Shown: positions 48,681 to 59,330 of the stretch, one piece after another
Numbering within the stretch: the stretch's first letter is position 1
How the letters are laid out: every line of letters begins with the position of its first letter
Assembly (NCBI GenBank): GCA_037389465.1
Contig: JAZARR010000266.1
Coordinates: 1,736,001-1,800,000 of the forward strand
Reading direction: 5' to 3'
Source: Baylisascaris procyonis
Taxonomy: Eukaryota; Nematoda; Chromadorea; Rhabditida; Ascarididae
Length of the DNA stretch: 64,000 nt
The notes under the pieces: generated by a model
The model's input: only the letters and a program-made list of their open reading frames with translations
Told to the model about the DNA's origin: nothing
Database searches by the model: none
Program-made: the position numbers and the translations under genes

Positions 48681-49619
48681 TTTTCAACTATTTTTTAATG
48701 ATCTCAAGAATGAAATTGACACTGTAAATTTTTATTTGATTCGAATTCCCGTCACGCTTAAATGTTTTCAGTCTAGCAATTACTTGCATGTTTGATCATG
48801 GTTACTGAGAATGAAGGAAGGTGCCACATGAAATAGTGGTGAGCTACAAGGTCTGAGGAAACGTAGAAAACTACATCAATTAGTGATCCTGATTATCTAT
48901 ATAACGCTCTTGCCCCGGGAGACCTGAGCCCGAGCATTCCTTCTCTGAAGTTTTCATCCACAGACAGTTGAGCCAACAACATTATTTATGCAAGAACAAA
49001 GAGCAGCTTTAAGCAAAAACTACAATTAAAACTCAAACAATATAGTTTATTCGAAAGTAATTCTTCCCCAAGCTTTTTGTTCGATTGCTGAAACCTTTTT
49101 CTGAGCATATCTGATTTTCCATTATATCAGGTATGCCTGAAGCCTTCCGATTTTCGATACAAGAAAGATTTTATAAACTATAAGGTGATGCAAAGGCAAC
49201 AATTCCTCAAGACAGTGTCATTCGCCAGGCATTAAGGAAAGGAATATGCATGTGTTTGAAGCAAGTTCTTAGTTATAGACGTAAATGTCGGGCGCTCAGT
49301 TTTGCAAGATTCAGTTTTCCAGGATTTCCGATGCTAGAATGCACATAAACTCCACATATATTCGAATGTCTTGTGTTAATCTATCCGATCACCTTGCGAA
49401 AATTATCGTATCGTATCAAGGATGCCACGTCTCCATCATTCATTTATTGGCTTGTGAATCAGCATCAACTGAATTTAAAAATTTTTAAACTTTTTCTAAC
49501 CACTTAATGAGTATCAAGTGCATAAAGGGAAAGGGGTTCAATTGCAACTTTCGCTTATACTATTTCCGAAAAACATGAATGATTAGCTTCGCTCAAAAGT
49601 TTCCCATGCATTTTTGCAG
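48681..49619. other. intergenic or intron with one open + frame
   Basis: The + frame 49285-49488 (67 residues, MSGAQFCKIQFSRISDARMH…) is mildly protein-like and could precede gene G, but no splice link was found. The rest is AT-rich. Confidence 0.2.
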
Positions 49620-49756
49620 CAATAAAAATATTGCAGTTGAAAAACACGCTCCCGTCACAGTTGTTGGTTCATCGACACCAAATACGAGTGTAAATTTTGA
49701 TAAATGTGGGAAAACCAGGATTGCATCTTATAAAAATAGCACCAATAAACTTTACT
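49620..49756 (+). CDS. gene G, exon candidate
   Basis: The acceptor is CATGCATTTTTGCAG. The frame is entered in phase 2 and left in phase 1 at a GTAGTC donor. It reads NKNIAVEKHAPVTVVGSS, then NTSVNFDKCGKTRIASYK and NSTNKLY. Two NxS/T motifs and one Cys suggest an extracellular location. The phase matches the exon at 50231. Without splicing the frame runs on to 50043 with poorer content. Confidence 0.3.
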
Positions 49757-50094
49757 GTAGTCACTTCCTTTCGCCTGATGAAAAATTTCATGTCCTCTAT
49801 TTGTATGCTTCATGCACGCTTGTCAAGGCAATAACTGATCAACCCTCCTCTCTTCCCCTCCCCCCAAATCCCGACGGGAGATCGGGTAGTACTCCACTAA
49901 AGCGAAGCTGGAATCCACCGAAAATCCAACCGTCTTATGGTGTCGCAGATTTTCATGCACGCTTTTGCATGCCTACTTTGAAAAGCGCTTCATGGCTATG
50001 TCGTATCCAGGCATATTTATGCAGTTTCTATCTGTCGGCTAAATAACGTCAACTTGGAAGTAGTTGGATTAGCTAGGAAAATTGGTAGGTACAG

Positions 50095-50154
50095 TACTGA
50101 AATTAAGTGGTCTCCCAAACAAGTACTACTGAAATTAAGTGTCTCCCAAACAAG
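50095..50154. repeat. short tandem duplication
   Basis: A unit beginning TACTGAAATTAAGTG and ending TCCCAAACAAG occurs twice in a row (50095-50123 and 50127-50154), differing by one inserted G. It lies in the intron before the exon at 50231. Confidence 0.9.
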
Positions 50155-50230
50155 TACCTGACTCGATCATAAAATTCGAAGACAGTTAGAGATAGCTACA
50201 TACGCCTCAAAAACCACTTGCTGTTTGCAG

Positions 50231-50400
50231 CGGCTAAGTCACAAAGTAGGCGAATAAACACATCTCATGTAGAGGAACTGTACGAATGGTCGTCAATTGT
50301 TTACGGTATGAACACAGTCTTTTTGTTTTGTGGCCGATTTGGGATATTATTTGGTCAGATGAACGGACTTATTAAACCGCATATCCTCTCAACTGCTCTG
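50231..50400 (+). CDS. gene G, exon with a hydrophobic segment
   Basis: The acceptor is CTTGCTGTTTGCAG. Only the phase-1 frame is open, and it is left in phase 0 at a GTAGTT donor. It encodes AKSQSRRINTSHVEELYEWS, then a hydrophobic run (MNTVFLFCGRFGILFG) that may enter a membrane, then LIKPHILSTAL. The following intron (50401-50443) is 43 bases, a typical short nematode intron ending in GTTTTAG. An internal GTATGA at 50306 is an alternative donor. Confidence 0.4.
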
Positions 50401-50443
50401 GTAGTTTGCTCGCTTATTTCCCTGTGAAAATGCTTTGTTTTAG

Positions 50444-50486
50444 ACTTTTCACCTTAACGGAAGCGAGGGTCAGAAATCTGCTCTCT
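50444..50486 (+). CDS. gene G, small exon
   Basis: This 43-base exon has acceptor GCTTTGTTTTAG and donor GTAAGT. It is entered in phase 0 and left in phase 1. It encodes TFHLNGSEGQKSAL. Both sites are close to consensus and the frame agrees on both sides. Confidence 0.42.
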
Positions 50487-50751
50487 GTAAGTGCGCAGTT
50501 GTCTGACTGCAAACGAAAAAATACAAAAATATTTTCACGTCTGCCAACCTTACAATGGACCTACTTTGCATATTGGCATCACAAATACTCTCAACCTAAA
50601 ATGAAACCTTTGAAATGATAAACGACTTGGTTTTGCCGCAATAAACGTAATTGATCTCAACCACTGTGTGAAATTTCATTTTGGTCTTCATGTTGAGGAA
50701 CAGGCTTATCTTCTGCTTGGATAACTATTGATTCATTTTATATCCTTGCAG

Positions 50752-50792
50752 TTGATCTTAGTAGCCACCAGACGACCGAAAGGAATAACTAA
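50752..50792 (+). CDS. gene G, terminal exon
   Basis: The acceptor is TTTATATCCTTGCAG. It is entered in phase 1 and reads (F)DLSSHQTTERNN to TAA at 50790-50792. The three 3' exons give a polar C-terminal tail behind the hydrophobic segment. A phase-0 reading that leaves by a GTGAGC donor at 50793 would continue the gene into 51077, a possible alternative. Confidence 0.4.
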
Positions 50793-51070
50793 GTGAGCAC
50801 TTTGCTACTGAAATTAAATAAATTCCTGTATTGCTAGTTTCACTACCAACGTAGATACGTATCCACACTAACGCTGATTCAAAAGCAAATGTAGCCCAGC
50901 GTCCGTCAAGCTCTGAGAAACCCTAGTATCCAAACGACAAGCTCATGAACCTTCGGTGATAACTGAAGTCACCCTAATTCAGATGAGCCTCAGGAAAGAC
51001 ATGAGGTGGCGCGGTCTTAAAGGCCCTCAAAGCAACATTGCCCCACACATTTGCTAAGTGAATTTGCGGA

Positions 51071-51317
51071 ATGCAATCTAGCCTCAGAGTAACACTGCCA
51101 AACCAACAACGACCAATATTCGATCGCACCAAAAGCAGCGCGGAAAGCGCATGTTGTTCGTCGAGGAGAGCGCATAAAAAGCGACAACTTCAGAATTTAT
51201 ACAGTACTCAATCTTTTTGCCGAAGACTAATGCGCTTTTCTTGTGGTGATCAAACTTCTCGTCCATCTGTTTCTTCCCAAACAGGCGATGTTTTTTCACC
51301 AGTTTCGATGAATGCCG
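51071..51317 (+). CDS. gene H, exon, basic Ser-rich protein
   Basis: The + frame opens at an ATG (51071), or at an acceptor just inside it (CAATCTAG, exon from 51077), and ends in phase 1 at a GTAAAG donor. It encodes LRVTLPNQQRPIFDRTKSS, then SSRRAHKKRQLQNLYSTQ and FSCGDQTSRPSVSSQTGD. It is rich in Arg, Lys, Ser and Gln with scattered cysteines, and no domain is recognised. The shadow minus frame is less protein-like. Confidence 0.38.
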
Positions 51318-51373
51318 GTAAAGCAAAATTACTTTTCTTCCATTTCAATTCTCATCAGCATTGCATCCCACAG

Positions 51374-51536
51374 GCTTATATCGGGTGGGGAAAGAGGCGA
51401 AGAGGTTGGTGTAAGAAATAGGATAGGGAGGGATGTGGCAATGTTCAGCCAACTGACTAACAAAGTTGTTAATCATAGAAAAGCGCCTGTTTTCGAACTA
51501 GAGTACGTGGATGTTCTGCGAAGAGAAATCAAATAA
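51374..51536 (+). CDS. gene H, terminal exon with a frame conflict
   Basis: The acceptor is TTGCATCCCACAG, after a 56-base intron. The most protein-like frame (phase 2) reads LISGGERGEEVGVRNRIG, then RDVAMFSQLTNKVVNHRK and VFELEYVDVLRREIK to TAA at 51534-51536, which overlaps an AATAAA. But the exon at 51317 leaves phase 1, and that frame would read only LYRVGKEAKRLV and stop. Either another splice choice exists, or the upstream exon is different, or there is a frameshift. The position of AATAAA supports 51536 as a gene end. Confidence 0.38.
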
Positions 51537-52464
51537 ACATTGCTTTGTATCAGAAGAACACATAAAATATCGTCTATGCAAATGAATAGTGTGCATACTA
51601 ATTGGCGTAGTGATTAGCACAGATTATCAGCGCAGAAAACTTCGATTAGCATGAAGCAGTCGATAGTTCTACATTTCAATTTGAAGTCGCAAAATACCAT
51701 ACACTACTGACTCGAGCAATCTCCATATAGCGAATATGTAATAGTAGTTGATAGTAAATGAAAATATCATACAAAACATAAACTGAAGATGCCATTCTAC
51801 GGCCTAACGGCGAATATATATCACGTCGAAGATTGTATAAAATCAATGAATTTATTGCAGTGAATCCTATCCATTTCTTATAAACGGTGGGCGATGACGC
51901 CGATGCATGGATTCATATCCGAAACATTTCGCACTGTAGCAATTTTTGTTGCTTCGCTCATGCAGTGAAGTGTGAAAAAAGCGTCTTCGACAACAACTAT
52001 GTGACGTTTCTGAATAAAAAACAACTTCCTCAATTTTTTTCCTTTATATAAATCGAAGTTTAAGAAATCAGTGAGAAATTCATATTTGCAGGGCGCATCA
52101 TAACAATATCCTCACCATGCGTACGTATGTTTTCGCCTCGTATTTGTTCGGCACTTCTAACTTAGGAGGGATTAAAAGCGGAAAATTTGCTGTGTGTAAT
52201 GTGTTCACATATGTGCATCCATGTATATGTATGTCTGTTTGCCTATCTATCCGTTGGGCAGTTTGCATTCGAAGACTATTGAATTGCAAAAGTCGGACTT
52301 CTAAAATTTAGCGGACATTATATATGCCATCGGATGACTTCGCGGCGGTTCGTCAAATTCGAGAAGACTTATAAACATTTAAAAGTGCTCATTGTATAAC
52401 GGTCATAATGCATTCATATGCGCTGTTGGATCAGGCGAAATTTGAAAGCATAAATACTCAAATT
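51537..52464. other. no gene seen
   Basis: AT-rich, with a TATG/TGTC-rich stretch near 52200-52250 that resembles the one at 41.7 kb. No supported exon. Confidence 0.3.
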
Positions 52465-52690
52465 TTAACATTTGCGGGCGATGAATGAAACAGGTGAATC
52501 TATTGAGCGGAATTCCTCAAGTATATAGCGCCACACATCCGCAGATACTCTTCTCCTCATATAGCAAGATATTCCCACGTCAAACTTCGCAGAATCAATC
52601 GATCCCCTGCGGGAATGTTTCATGAAGTATGGCTTACAATTTCTTTCAGCGGTTTTACAGTTATACGATTGAAAGAGCACAAATAATAAG
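52465..52690 (-). CDS. gene I, minus-strand terminal exon
   Basis: On the minus strand an acceptor (GCAAAAATTATCAG) opens a phase-2 frame of 74 residues to TAA at 52465-52467. It reads LLFVLFQSYNCKTAERNCK, then FMKHSRRGSIDSAKFDVG and RRVSADVWRYILEEFRS. It starts hydrophobic and becomes polar and charged, with three cysteines in its first half. It has even composition and no repeats. Upstream exons should lie above 52.7 kb; none was identified. Confidence 0.4.
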
Positions 52691-54665
52691 CTGATAATTT
52701 TTGCATTAAAACTTTTCTAATTTTTTAAAAGTGTCGCTCAAAATCCTGTATCTTTATTGGCATTTTTCCCGATCGAATACATTAAAAAAATCCATGAAAT
52801 GCGGACATGACGGAATGTTTTCCTTATCCATACCGTAATATTCGTGGGATTTTTTTTATCGTTCCTGCTCTCTTCATTCCTCTAGGATTGATATCTGGTC
52901 GAATTATTAATATACAACTTTTTAGGGTGCTTGTAACTGTATTTTTGGCTGCACCTTATTGATTCTGATATAGCTCAAGTTTACAGAATTCAAGCATCGT
53001 TCCTCATAGTTCTTCATGCGACGGCCAAATGTGCAACATTTCATCAGCGTTTAACCTCACTACGGGGGCTCATTTGCATCGGTTTGTCGCTATAAACCTC
53101 GTCGACTAAATAAGTTCAATGAATGTTTCCATACTACTCACGGGCTGGCCATATTTTTATCATTTGTTGTTTATTCATATTATATATATCTCAACATTGA
53201 TACGTATTTGAGAACGATCTCGTCTCCCATATTGGTTGTTTGAGTTTTCATTTGAAACATTTCAAATATAAGCAAAACAGAGTCATTGAATGATACGGAA
53301 ATAGATGAAGGAAGGATGCTGATGTTGCACACGTCATATTCTCATTGCGATTCCCGTCAACAACTATTCGTTGGTGCACTTTCTTCTTTTGTTATTGAAA
53401 GAATAGCAACTTGTAATGCCCGCATAACATAGGGGTTTTCATTGTACATAAATTGTGCTCTTGCTGTTCACAACAATCAACATTTTCAACTCGTTTTAAC
53501 GAACAATACGATTCGCAGTGAATGTGATTGTCAAAAATTATAACCTTCCCACAATTTTATTCTAAGGTGTAAATCTGCAGGAGATGATGCATTAAATATT
53601 TTCAAATTGCTTTAGTGAAAACGAAATTGATTGTAACGACTATATCATTTCAATCATCCGATTAGAAGTGTAACAGTGGTACTGTTTTGAGCGGTCATTA
53701 TTGTTTTCCCTTGAAGTATAATATCAAATGACATCATTGCGCACAAAATTGAAGCATTGTAATGGGCCAACATAGATTAATAAAAAGGTTCGAATATCTG
53801 AAATAGATCTATCAGTGAGTTTTTACCACCCTCTCGATTTAATGAAGCTGCGTGGAGCCGTCATTTGTCGATCACCAACAATGATTTGTTGTTTCGCAAA
53901 TGCCGCATCGTACGTTCCTAATTAAAGCCTTTCTCCAATTCAAAAACCACCGACATTGGCGTCGTTAGTCCGGAAGCTTCGCGATGGCCGTCTACAAATT
54001 GGTCCACCTGTATTTTCATCGTGCAGCCTAAGAAAGATATAAATAGGGCATAATGGAGATGTATTGATGAATTGGATCGTTTAAAAATGTCTCAGAATAT
54101 TGCGCAAAAAAACCAGAAAAATTAGGGGCGGTCCCTCCAAAGTCTTTGAAAGTTGATCAGAAAGCTGCAGAATGTGAGTTTGAAAAAAAAAATAACATCA
54201 CAACGCTCATTTTGAAACGAAGTAAATGAAGTGGCAAGCAATTTTTTAGGCATTGACTACTTTCATGAATGCCAACAGAATAGAAAACTAGAGCGAACAA
54301 AAGCTGATCATTCCATCATGGGTGGAAAATCCTCATAGTGGAATAACTTTTATGCATACACAATAGGGAAGAGGTTATAACACAACCTGAGAGGTGAAGA
54401 AGACGGACAATTGCATGTGAAATGGCGTGGAGATGTTGGGAAAATAGCACGAAAGGGCAGTGAGGATTCGACGAAATGAGCGGCAAAAAAATTTTACGTA
54501 ACATTTTCGGCATCTGTTATACATAATTTAAAGGCATATCTGCATTTGCGAAACAAATCTCGAGCACTCGAAGTGAACTTAATCGCAACAAAACCTTTTT
54601 ATATAAGCAATGATTAAGCCCCTTTAAGTCAATATCTTCCAAAGTCCAATCTTTTAGTTGTCTAA

Positions 54666-54668
<3 letters not shown>
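52691..54668. other. intergenic or intron, with a repeat-like island
   Basis: AT-rich. The segment 53830-54010 is GC-richer with mixed open frames (minus strand VDQFVDGHREASGLTTP) and no splice boundaries, and is probably an interspersed repeat fragment. The 65-residue minus frame at 54316-54513 has no supporting signals. Confidence 0.3.
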
Positions 54669-54709
<41 letters not shown>

Positions 54710-54717
54710 ACATATAT

Positions 54718-54780
<63 letters not shown>

Positions 54781-54801
54781 TTCATTTATTCATTTATTCA
54801 T
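54669..54801. repeat. compound microsatellite: (TA)n, (ATTT)n, (CATT)n-like
   Basis: A TA run to about 54705 is followed by about sixteen TATT/ATTT units to 54780 and then a few TTCATTTA units. The + frame of repeated LFIY residues across it is an artefact. Confidence 0.97.
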
Positions 54802-55181
54802 ACGTAAATTCGCAATGAAACGCAGAAAACATATTACGCGACGACAAATACAGTGCATGGCAGGGCAGGTCAAGAGATCTTTCTATGGGTGAGTATGTGA
54901 AATGCGAGCAGTATATTACTTTATGAGTGATTGTTTTGTTGTTTAAATATTCGGCAGTCATATGTTTGCATAGAAAAATGATGTAGTCAAAATAATCTCG
55001 CATTCCCTGCACATGATTCAAAGCAGCAGTTTGCATTCATGATGTGAATATTCCTTGCTAGTTGCGACATATAATAGACAGCAAAAGTATACCTTTAATG
55101 ATCTGCAACCCCTGACTGTTCAGTAAGATCTATGATAAGAATTTTTCGATAAAGATAAAGATTAGAAGTTGCCCTTTTTAG

Positions 55182-55351
55182 TTAGAAGCCATGGCTGCTC
55201 TGATGAGGAAAAAGAAATGGCTCGAGAAAGAATAGGCGAAGGCGAGATGGGGCTGGTAGAAATCATAGAAAAATTCTTTGTTATTGGAATGCAAATTTTA
55301 AAAAATGAATTTGAAATTTTGAACGAAACTGAAAAGTTCATCACTAAGTGA
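55182..55351 (+). CDS. gene J, terminal exon or separate small gene end
   Basis: The acceptor is GTTGCCCTTTTTAG. The phase-1 frame reads RSHGCSDEEKEMARERIGEG, then GLVEIIEKFFVIGMQILKN and EFEILNETEKFITK to TGA at 55349-55351. The first part is charged; the second is amphipathic helix-like. A GTGATT overlapping the stop could act as a donor. No upstream partner was found. The reverse frame (Ser/Ile/Phe-rich) is the shadow. Confidence 0.35.
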
Positions 55352-55939
55352 TTTTATTCACTGCTTTCGGTTTCACTCACCAATCGAAGCAAGATGTCAT
55401 TGCCTTGTCCATCATCAATTATTTTTCTTTGTTGAAAGAATTTTTCTTCTTTGCAAATATTCACCCCACATCTTAAGACTTCGCAAAATAGCAATGAGGA
55501 TGATGTTGATTTGCAGTTGCGATTAGCGCTCCCAACAGAATGATCGAAATAATGATGTGACAGATGACATCATGTGCAATGGTCATTTATATCGTTGATA
55601 ATACTTTTTCAGTTGTTCCGTTTCCCTAGATTATCATAGTTTCATTTGTTCTTTTTCTAATTGACAATGAATTGGATTAGTCCACTCAAATCAAATCAAT
55701 GACCAAGGCCGATCTCTGGCACAAAACCAAAAAAATTCGGCATCGTGGCTGACGAATTTGAGTGATGGGGAATTCAGTTGATTAGGATACTCCATAAACC
55801 ACCCTTACACATATTCAACTCGGTTTCAATATGTTCACTAAAAAACCGCATGAGATCTTGTATTCCTTACCAAATAACTTTCCCCACTCGTGAAATCTTG
55901 CATCCTAGGAAGAAATATCTCCAAATAGACGCTTTTCAG
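55352..55939. other. AT-rich interval, no exon seen
   Basis: No exon with usable splice signals was found here. Confidence 0.3.
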
Positions 55940-56088
55940 AGATCCTGAAAATACTCGGCGCATTAGATATCAGTGCCAAAGAAAACGATTGCTCAAGAAC
56001 GTTTTCCATGGAAGCTGAAGAAATTACGAGAAAATTTGCTTACTGTGATGGAGTGGAACAAGTTGCAAGGAGCCCTCCCTCAGCCATC
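55940..56088 (+). CDS. exon candidate, Cys-containing
   Basis: The acceptor is GACGCTTTTCAG and the donor GTAAAT. It is entered in phase 1 and left in phase 0. It reads ILKILGALDISAKENDCSR, then TFSMEAEEITRKFAYCDG and VEQVARSPPSAI. Two cysteines suggest an extracellular domain. It could join in phase 0 with 56599 or 57271, but the choice cannot be made from sequence alone. Confidence 0.35.
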
Positions 56089-56482
56089 GTAAATCCCTGT
56101 CCTCATCAAGATCCATGCAAGGGAAATACGCCATAGTTGAATTTGCTTAGGTAAAAGATCGTTTCCCAACGCAGCAATGAGAGTGCTCAAGCTGCTATCG
56201 CAATCCATATAAAATGGTAATGCGCTAATCCATTTGATCAATTTCATGAACTTTTGAGAATTAATATCTTCCTGGGCTCCGGGGATATGCTGGAGTGCCC
56301 AAAACTTTCCAGCCCAACTTTACCGAATTGCTCGATTATCGCCATCAGTGACTTCAAACTCGGGATTTGAAACTATAAAATAAATTGGCAGGTACACATA
56401 TATAAGTGCCTGCATACCATGCCCAAGCTTGATTTCGCTGTGATCGAATTGAGGCGGAAATTCGGAAAAGGACACACTGAAA

Positions 56483-57218
56483 ATGCGGATCGTTGCAATT
56501 TTTCTGATTTGCCTTATTGCACATCTTATAGTAGGTGATATTTTTTGCATAAATTCATAGAAGTATTTTAAAGAACGTGGCATGGCTGCTGTGGTCAGCT
56601 CTCATTCGTCGCATTGGGCACTTCGTCGAACGGTGATACTGCGAGTGATGGCAGTTTTGGTGAGATTTTTTGCGCTTTCATTATTCAAGTATTTTTCATT
56701 GTTTCATATCTAAAATTAAACCTAGTATTTCATTTCTGCTAAATTCGGCACACGTTTCCAGCGAACTTTTTCACCGGAAAAATCTCAGTATTATTCTTGC
56801 GGCAGATGAGTTTTTTTACGTTTTTGTTCACACTCTTCATTGCTGTTCATCTGAAACAAGCAAATATGCGTCACTTCTGATACGTTTCATTCGCTAGTTA
56901 TAATATTCAAAAATTACATGTTCTTCTTTCCGGATTACATAAACGTGCTCATTTGATTCCTCATTTGTATGTTCTTATAAAATACTGACTGTACTGTGGT
57001 AATGTCTTACTTTTGCTACTTATCAATATTGTGCTTTTCTAGAAGGAATATCTTGAATGGTTTGAATGCACATGAATGTTTCATGCTGGTGTCAACCCCC
57101 TTCTCAAATATTCAAGAGGAACTGTCATGCAAACCAGAAGATATGTTTATCTAGAGTATTTCCAGCAGTACTAGTTGCAATCGCGATTTTAGTTGGAATT
57201 TGCAGTTGGAAGCGTTAA
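56483..57218 (+). CDS. possible three-exon membrane microprotein
   Basis: Three phase-compatible pieces were read. The first is 56483-56530, MRIVAIFLICLIAHLI with donor GTAGGT. The second is 56599-56659, LSFVALGTSSNGDTASDGSF with donor GTGAGA. The third is 57166-57218, (A)VLVAIAILVGICSWKR and TAA, after acceptor GAGTATTTCCAG. Joined, they make about 53 residues: a hydrophobic N-terminus, a small polar loop and a hydrophobic C-terminus with two basic end residues. The first piece may be chance, and the last exon may instead follow 55940 plus 56599 and anchor that ectodomain. Low confidence. Confidence 0.22.
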
Positions 57219-57270
57219 CCAAAGCATAGAAAACAAGCTAGCTGCCAAGGTGTGCTGCATTCCTTTGTAG

Positions 57271-57369
57271 AGTTATGTTCACAGCGAAGAAATCAATCTC
57301 CTCACTAAAGCGTATGATATAAAAGAAGGAGCTTGCTCAAGGGAAGATCAGAAGTGGAGGCAATATGTT
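57271..57369 (+). CDS. gene J2, exon 1 of a phase-0 chain
   Basis: The acceptor is GCATTCCTTTGTAG and the donor GTGAGT. It is 33 codons in phase 0 at both ends. It encodes SYVHSEEINLLTKAYDIKEG, then ACSREDQKWRQYV. It is charged and soluble-looking. It lies 52 bases after the membrane-segment exon at 57166, so it could be the start of a cytoplasmic tail, although no donor in that exon gives a matching phase. Confidence 0.4.
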
Positions 57370-57748
57370 GTGAGTCAGCACTCGAGAGCATTAAAACCTC
57401 CATCAAGTAGATCAGGCAATTATTCATCGAAATGAGTGGAACTAACATGACAAGAAGATGACATCGACTGGAAGAAACGGAGAATTCCTGTGAACAGATG
57501 CTGCCTAGGTGCGAAGAAATCACCCCTGAGTTGAGGAGTAGCCCGCTGAGAAAATGATGAAGTGATTTTCCGCCTATTATTTTTAGCCAGTTAGGTATTC
57601 TTGACACCTGATGACATTCCCAAAAGGTTTTTTAGAAATATGACTACTGCTTTTGGATTTTTGCTATCCTTTATATGCCTAAAGTACTTTCAAGTGAAAA
57701 GCACCTTGGAGTTGGAGACGTGCATTTGCATCACCGTTATCTAAAAAG

Positions 57749-57844
57749 GTTACTGGTAAAATGTCGCGATTTGTCAACCTGTGCCTTGCCCAGCAACGTA
57801 TGCATGCCAAAGAATCGATCATTGAAGAGGTGATCGTAATGGAT
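57749..57844 (+). CDS. gene J2, exon 2
   Basis: The donor is a consensus GTATGT and the exon is left in phase 0. The acceptor (CTAAAAAG) is weak; alternatively the ATG at 57761 could be a translation start. It encodes VTGKMSRFVNLCLAQQRMHA, then KESIIEEVIVMD, a helix-like sequence. Confidence 0.4.
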
Positions 57845-58312
57845 GTATGTAACAGCTACGGTTTCCGATACTGCCTTGTGCATTATTCGCAGTTTTGTTT
57901 CGATTCTGAAAGCCCAACTAGGCCAGCTGCCAGTTATTCAGTCTGATTAGTTGAATAGCGTGAACAGCTGTATTATTTAATATTTAGAGTTTTCAAAGGT
58001 GGGTGATGGAGCCTCACACGCTACGCTATCTCATACTTAACACTTCATAACATCTAGGAAAAGCTTATATTTCTGGTTTCATCTCATTTATTTTGCATAC
58101 TCAATGTGCGGTCATCGATTCACATAATCCTTGCATCCTGAAATTCTGTCTGCTATGCCACAGTGTTCTGTTTTAGGGTCCCCTTTTTCCCTCCGTTTAT
58201 GAACGATCTCCCCATTTATAAGACAGGCGCATGTCGTTAATTTCCTGATGATGTTGTTTGTATCTAATATGCTGTAGAACTACCTAGTTAAGTATGGAAT
58301 CTTTATTCATAG

Positions 58313-58384
58313 GAGAACAAAGAAGACTGCAGTGAAGCAGTGGGCTACAAGAACGACACAGATGCACATGCTCAGAAAAACATC
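58313..58384 (+). CDS. gene J2, exon 3
   Basis: The acceptor is CTTTATTCATAG and the donor GTAAGA. It is exactly 24 codons in phase 0 (ENKEDCSEAVGYKNDTDAHA, QKNI). Both neighbouring exons are also in phase 0, so the join is consistent. Acidic and polar. Confidence 0.42.
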
Positions 58385-58522
58385 GTAAGAGAATATATCA
58401 TAAAGCAGCATTTTAAAGTACATCATCAGTCGCCTAAAATCTGCACCTCTCTGACGCATTTTCAGTAAACCATTCTTAAATGGACCACAGATGGAAAAGT
58501 TTTAGACGATTCATCAATGCAG

Positions 58523-58720
58523 TCAGATTCCAAGCCTCTACAAAATTTTCTGGAATGCAGTTCCAAAACCGCACCACTCTATACTGGAAACTGTGAAGAA
58601 CGTCGTTCAGTGAGCACATCTTCTGTGCCGACTGAAACGATGACTACGGCGACTGAGGTGAAGAGCATAAGCAAACATACTATCAAGGATACATCAGAAA
58701 ATCTATTGATTGTTTTATAG
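58523..58720 (+). CDS. gene J2, terminal exon
   Basis: The acceptor is GATTCATCAATGCAG. The phase-0 frame reads 65 residues to TAG (58718-58720). It begins SDSKPLQNFLECSSKTAPLY; then comes a Ser/Thr-rich part (SVSTSSVPTETMTTATE), and it ends DTSENLLIVL. With the three previous exons this gives about 154 residues of acidic, Ser/Thr-rich tail ending in a hydrophobic residue, which could act as a C-terminal peptide ligand. That last point is inference. GTGAGC and GTGAAG inside the exon are alternative donors. Confidence 0.42.
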   Translation, partial: SDSKPLQNFLECSSKTAPLYTGNCEERRSVSTSSVPTETMTTATEVKSISKHTIKDTSENLLIVL

Positions 58721-58899
58721 CATAATGCAAATCAACCAGAAAATATATTCGGAACTTCTATACTCGGAACTCTCAAGCTCGAAGATCGGAAGGCGCGCAG
58801 TGTGGTCGGCTTTATAAGGACCAGAAAGCAGTGTACTGAAGGCTATGCGGGTGAAATACTTCCGCAAGTTTTCCTTACATTTGATGTCAGAAACTAAGC

Positions 58900-59330
58900 A
58901 ACGAACGAAACGGGTGAGCATTTTTCAAAAACAGGGCGGCAATATGCAACCAAGGCCTTTCATGTTGCTGGTGTTACCTCTAGTCAAGACAATCGTGAAA
59001 GTTCAAAGAATGGGATCCGCCCAGCAGATGGATTTGCCAACCGAAAAGTGCGGGTTAGGATTAGCTTTATCGGCTAATCTAACATTAAAGCATCTTGCAA
59101 CCACAGTATCCATCACCTAGGTGCTTGGATTTCGGATGATTTGTCATTTCTCAACTACATCCACCAAGCTCTGGCTTAAGCTAGTATTAGAAGCAATATT
59201 TTGTTGTATTTCTTTAAGAATTAATGCTTCCCACATTCTCATTGAAGCAATCATGATTGATGCCTTTCGCATGCTTGAATATTGCTCTCAAGTTTTCTCA
59301 TCGCCCAAGTTTTCCTGAATGAATTTGAAA
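58900..59330 (+). mobile_element. CR1-like LINE remnant, reverse-transcriptase middle part
   Basis: The + frames carry the usual run of motifs downstream of the RT active site. TEKCGLGLALSANLTLKHLA is the 'KC.VL.LG..N' box, near 59.05 kb. LGAWISDDLSFLNYIHQALA is the 'LGV.ISDDLSF..HI' box, near 59.12-59.18 kb. ASIRSNILLYFFKN follows. A stop and a frame change separate them, so it is inactive. An apparent exon reading in another frame (from 58935) is a by-product and is not annotated. Confidence 0.6.

Noticed and set aside
54704..54892. Open frame of repeated LFIY residues
   Set aside because: It is a translation of the (ATTT)n microsatellite.
58935..59077. An attractive terminal exon (RQYATKAFHVAGVTSSQ…) with a good acceptor
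   Set aside because: The same bases in another frame hold the reverse-transcriptase boxes of a LINE remnant, so the reading is a by-product. It also shows that single exons judged by eye can mislead.
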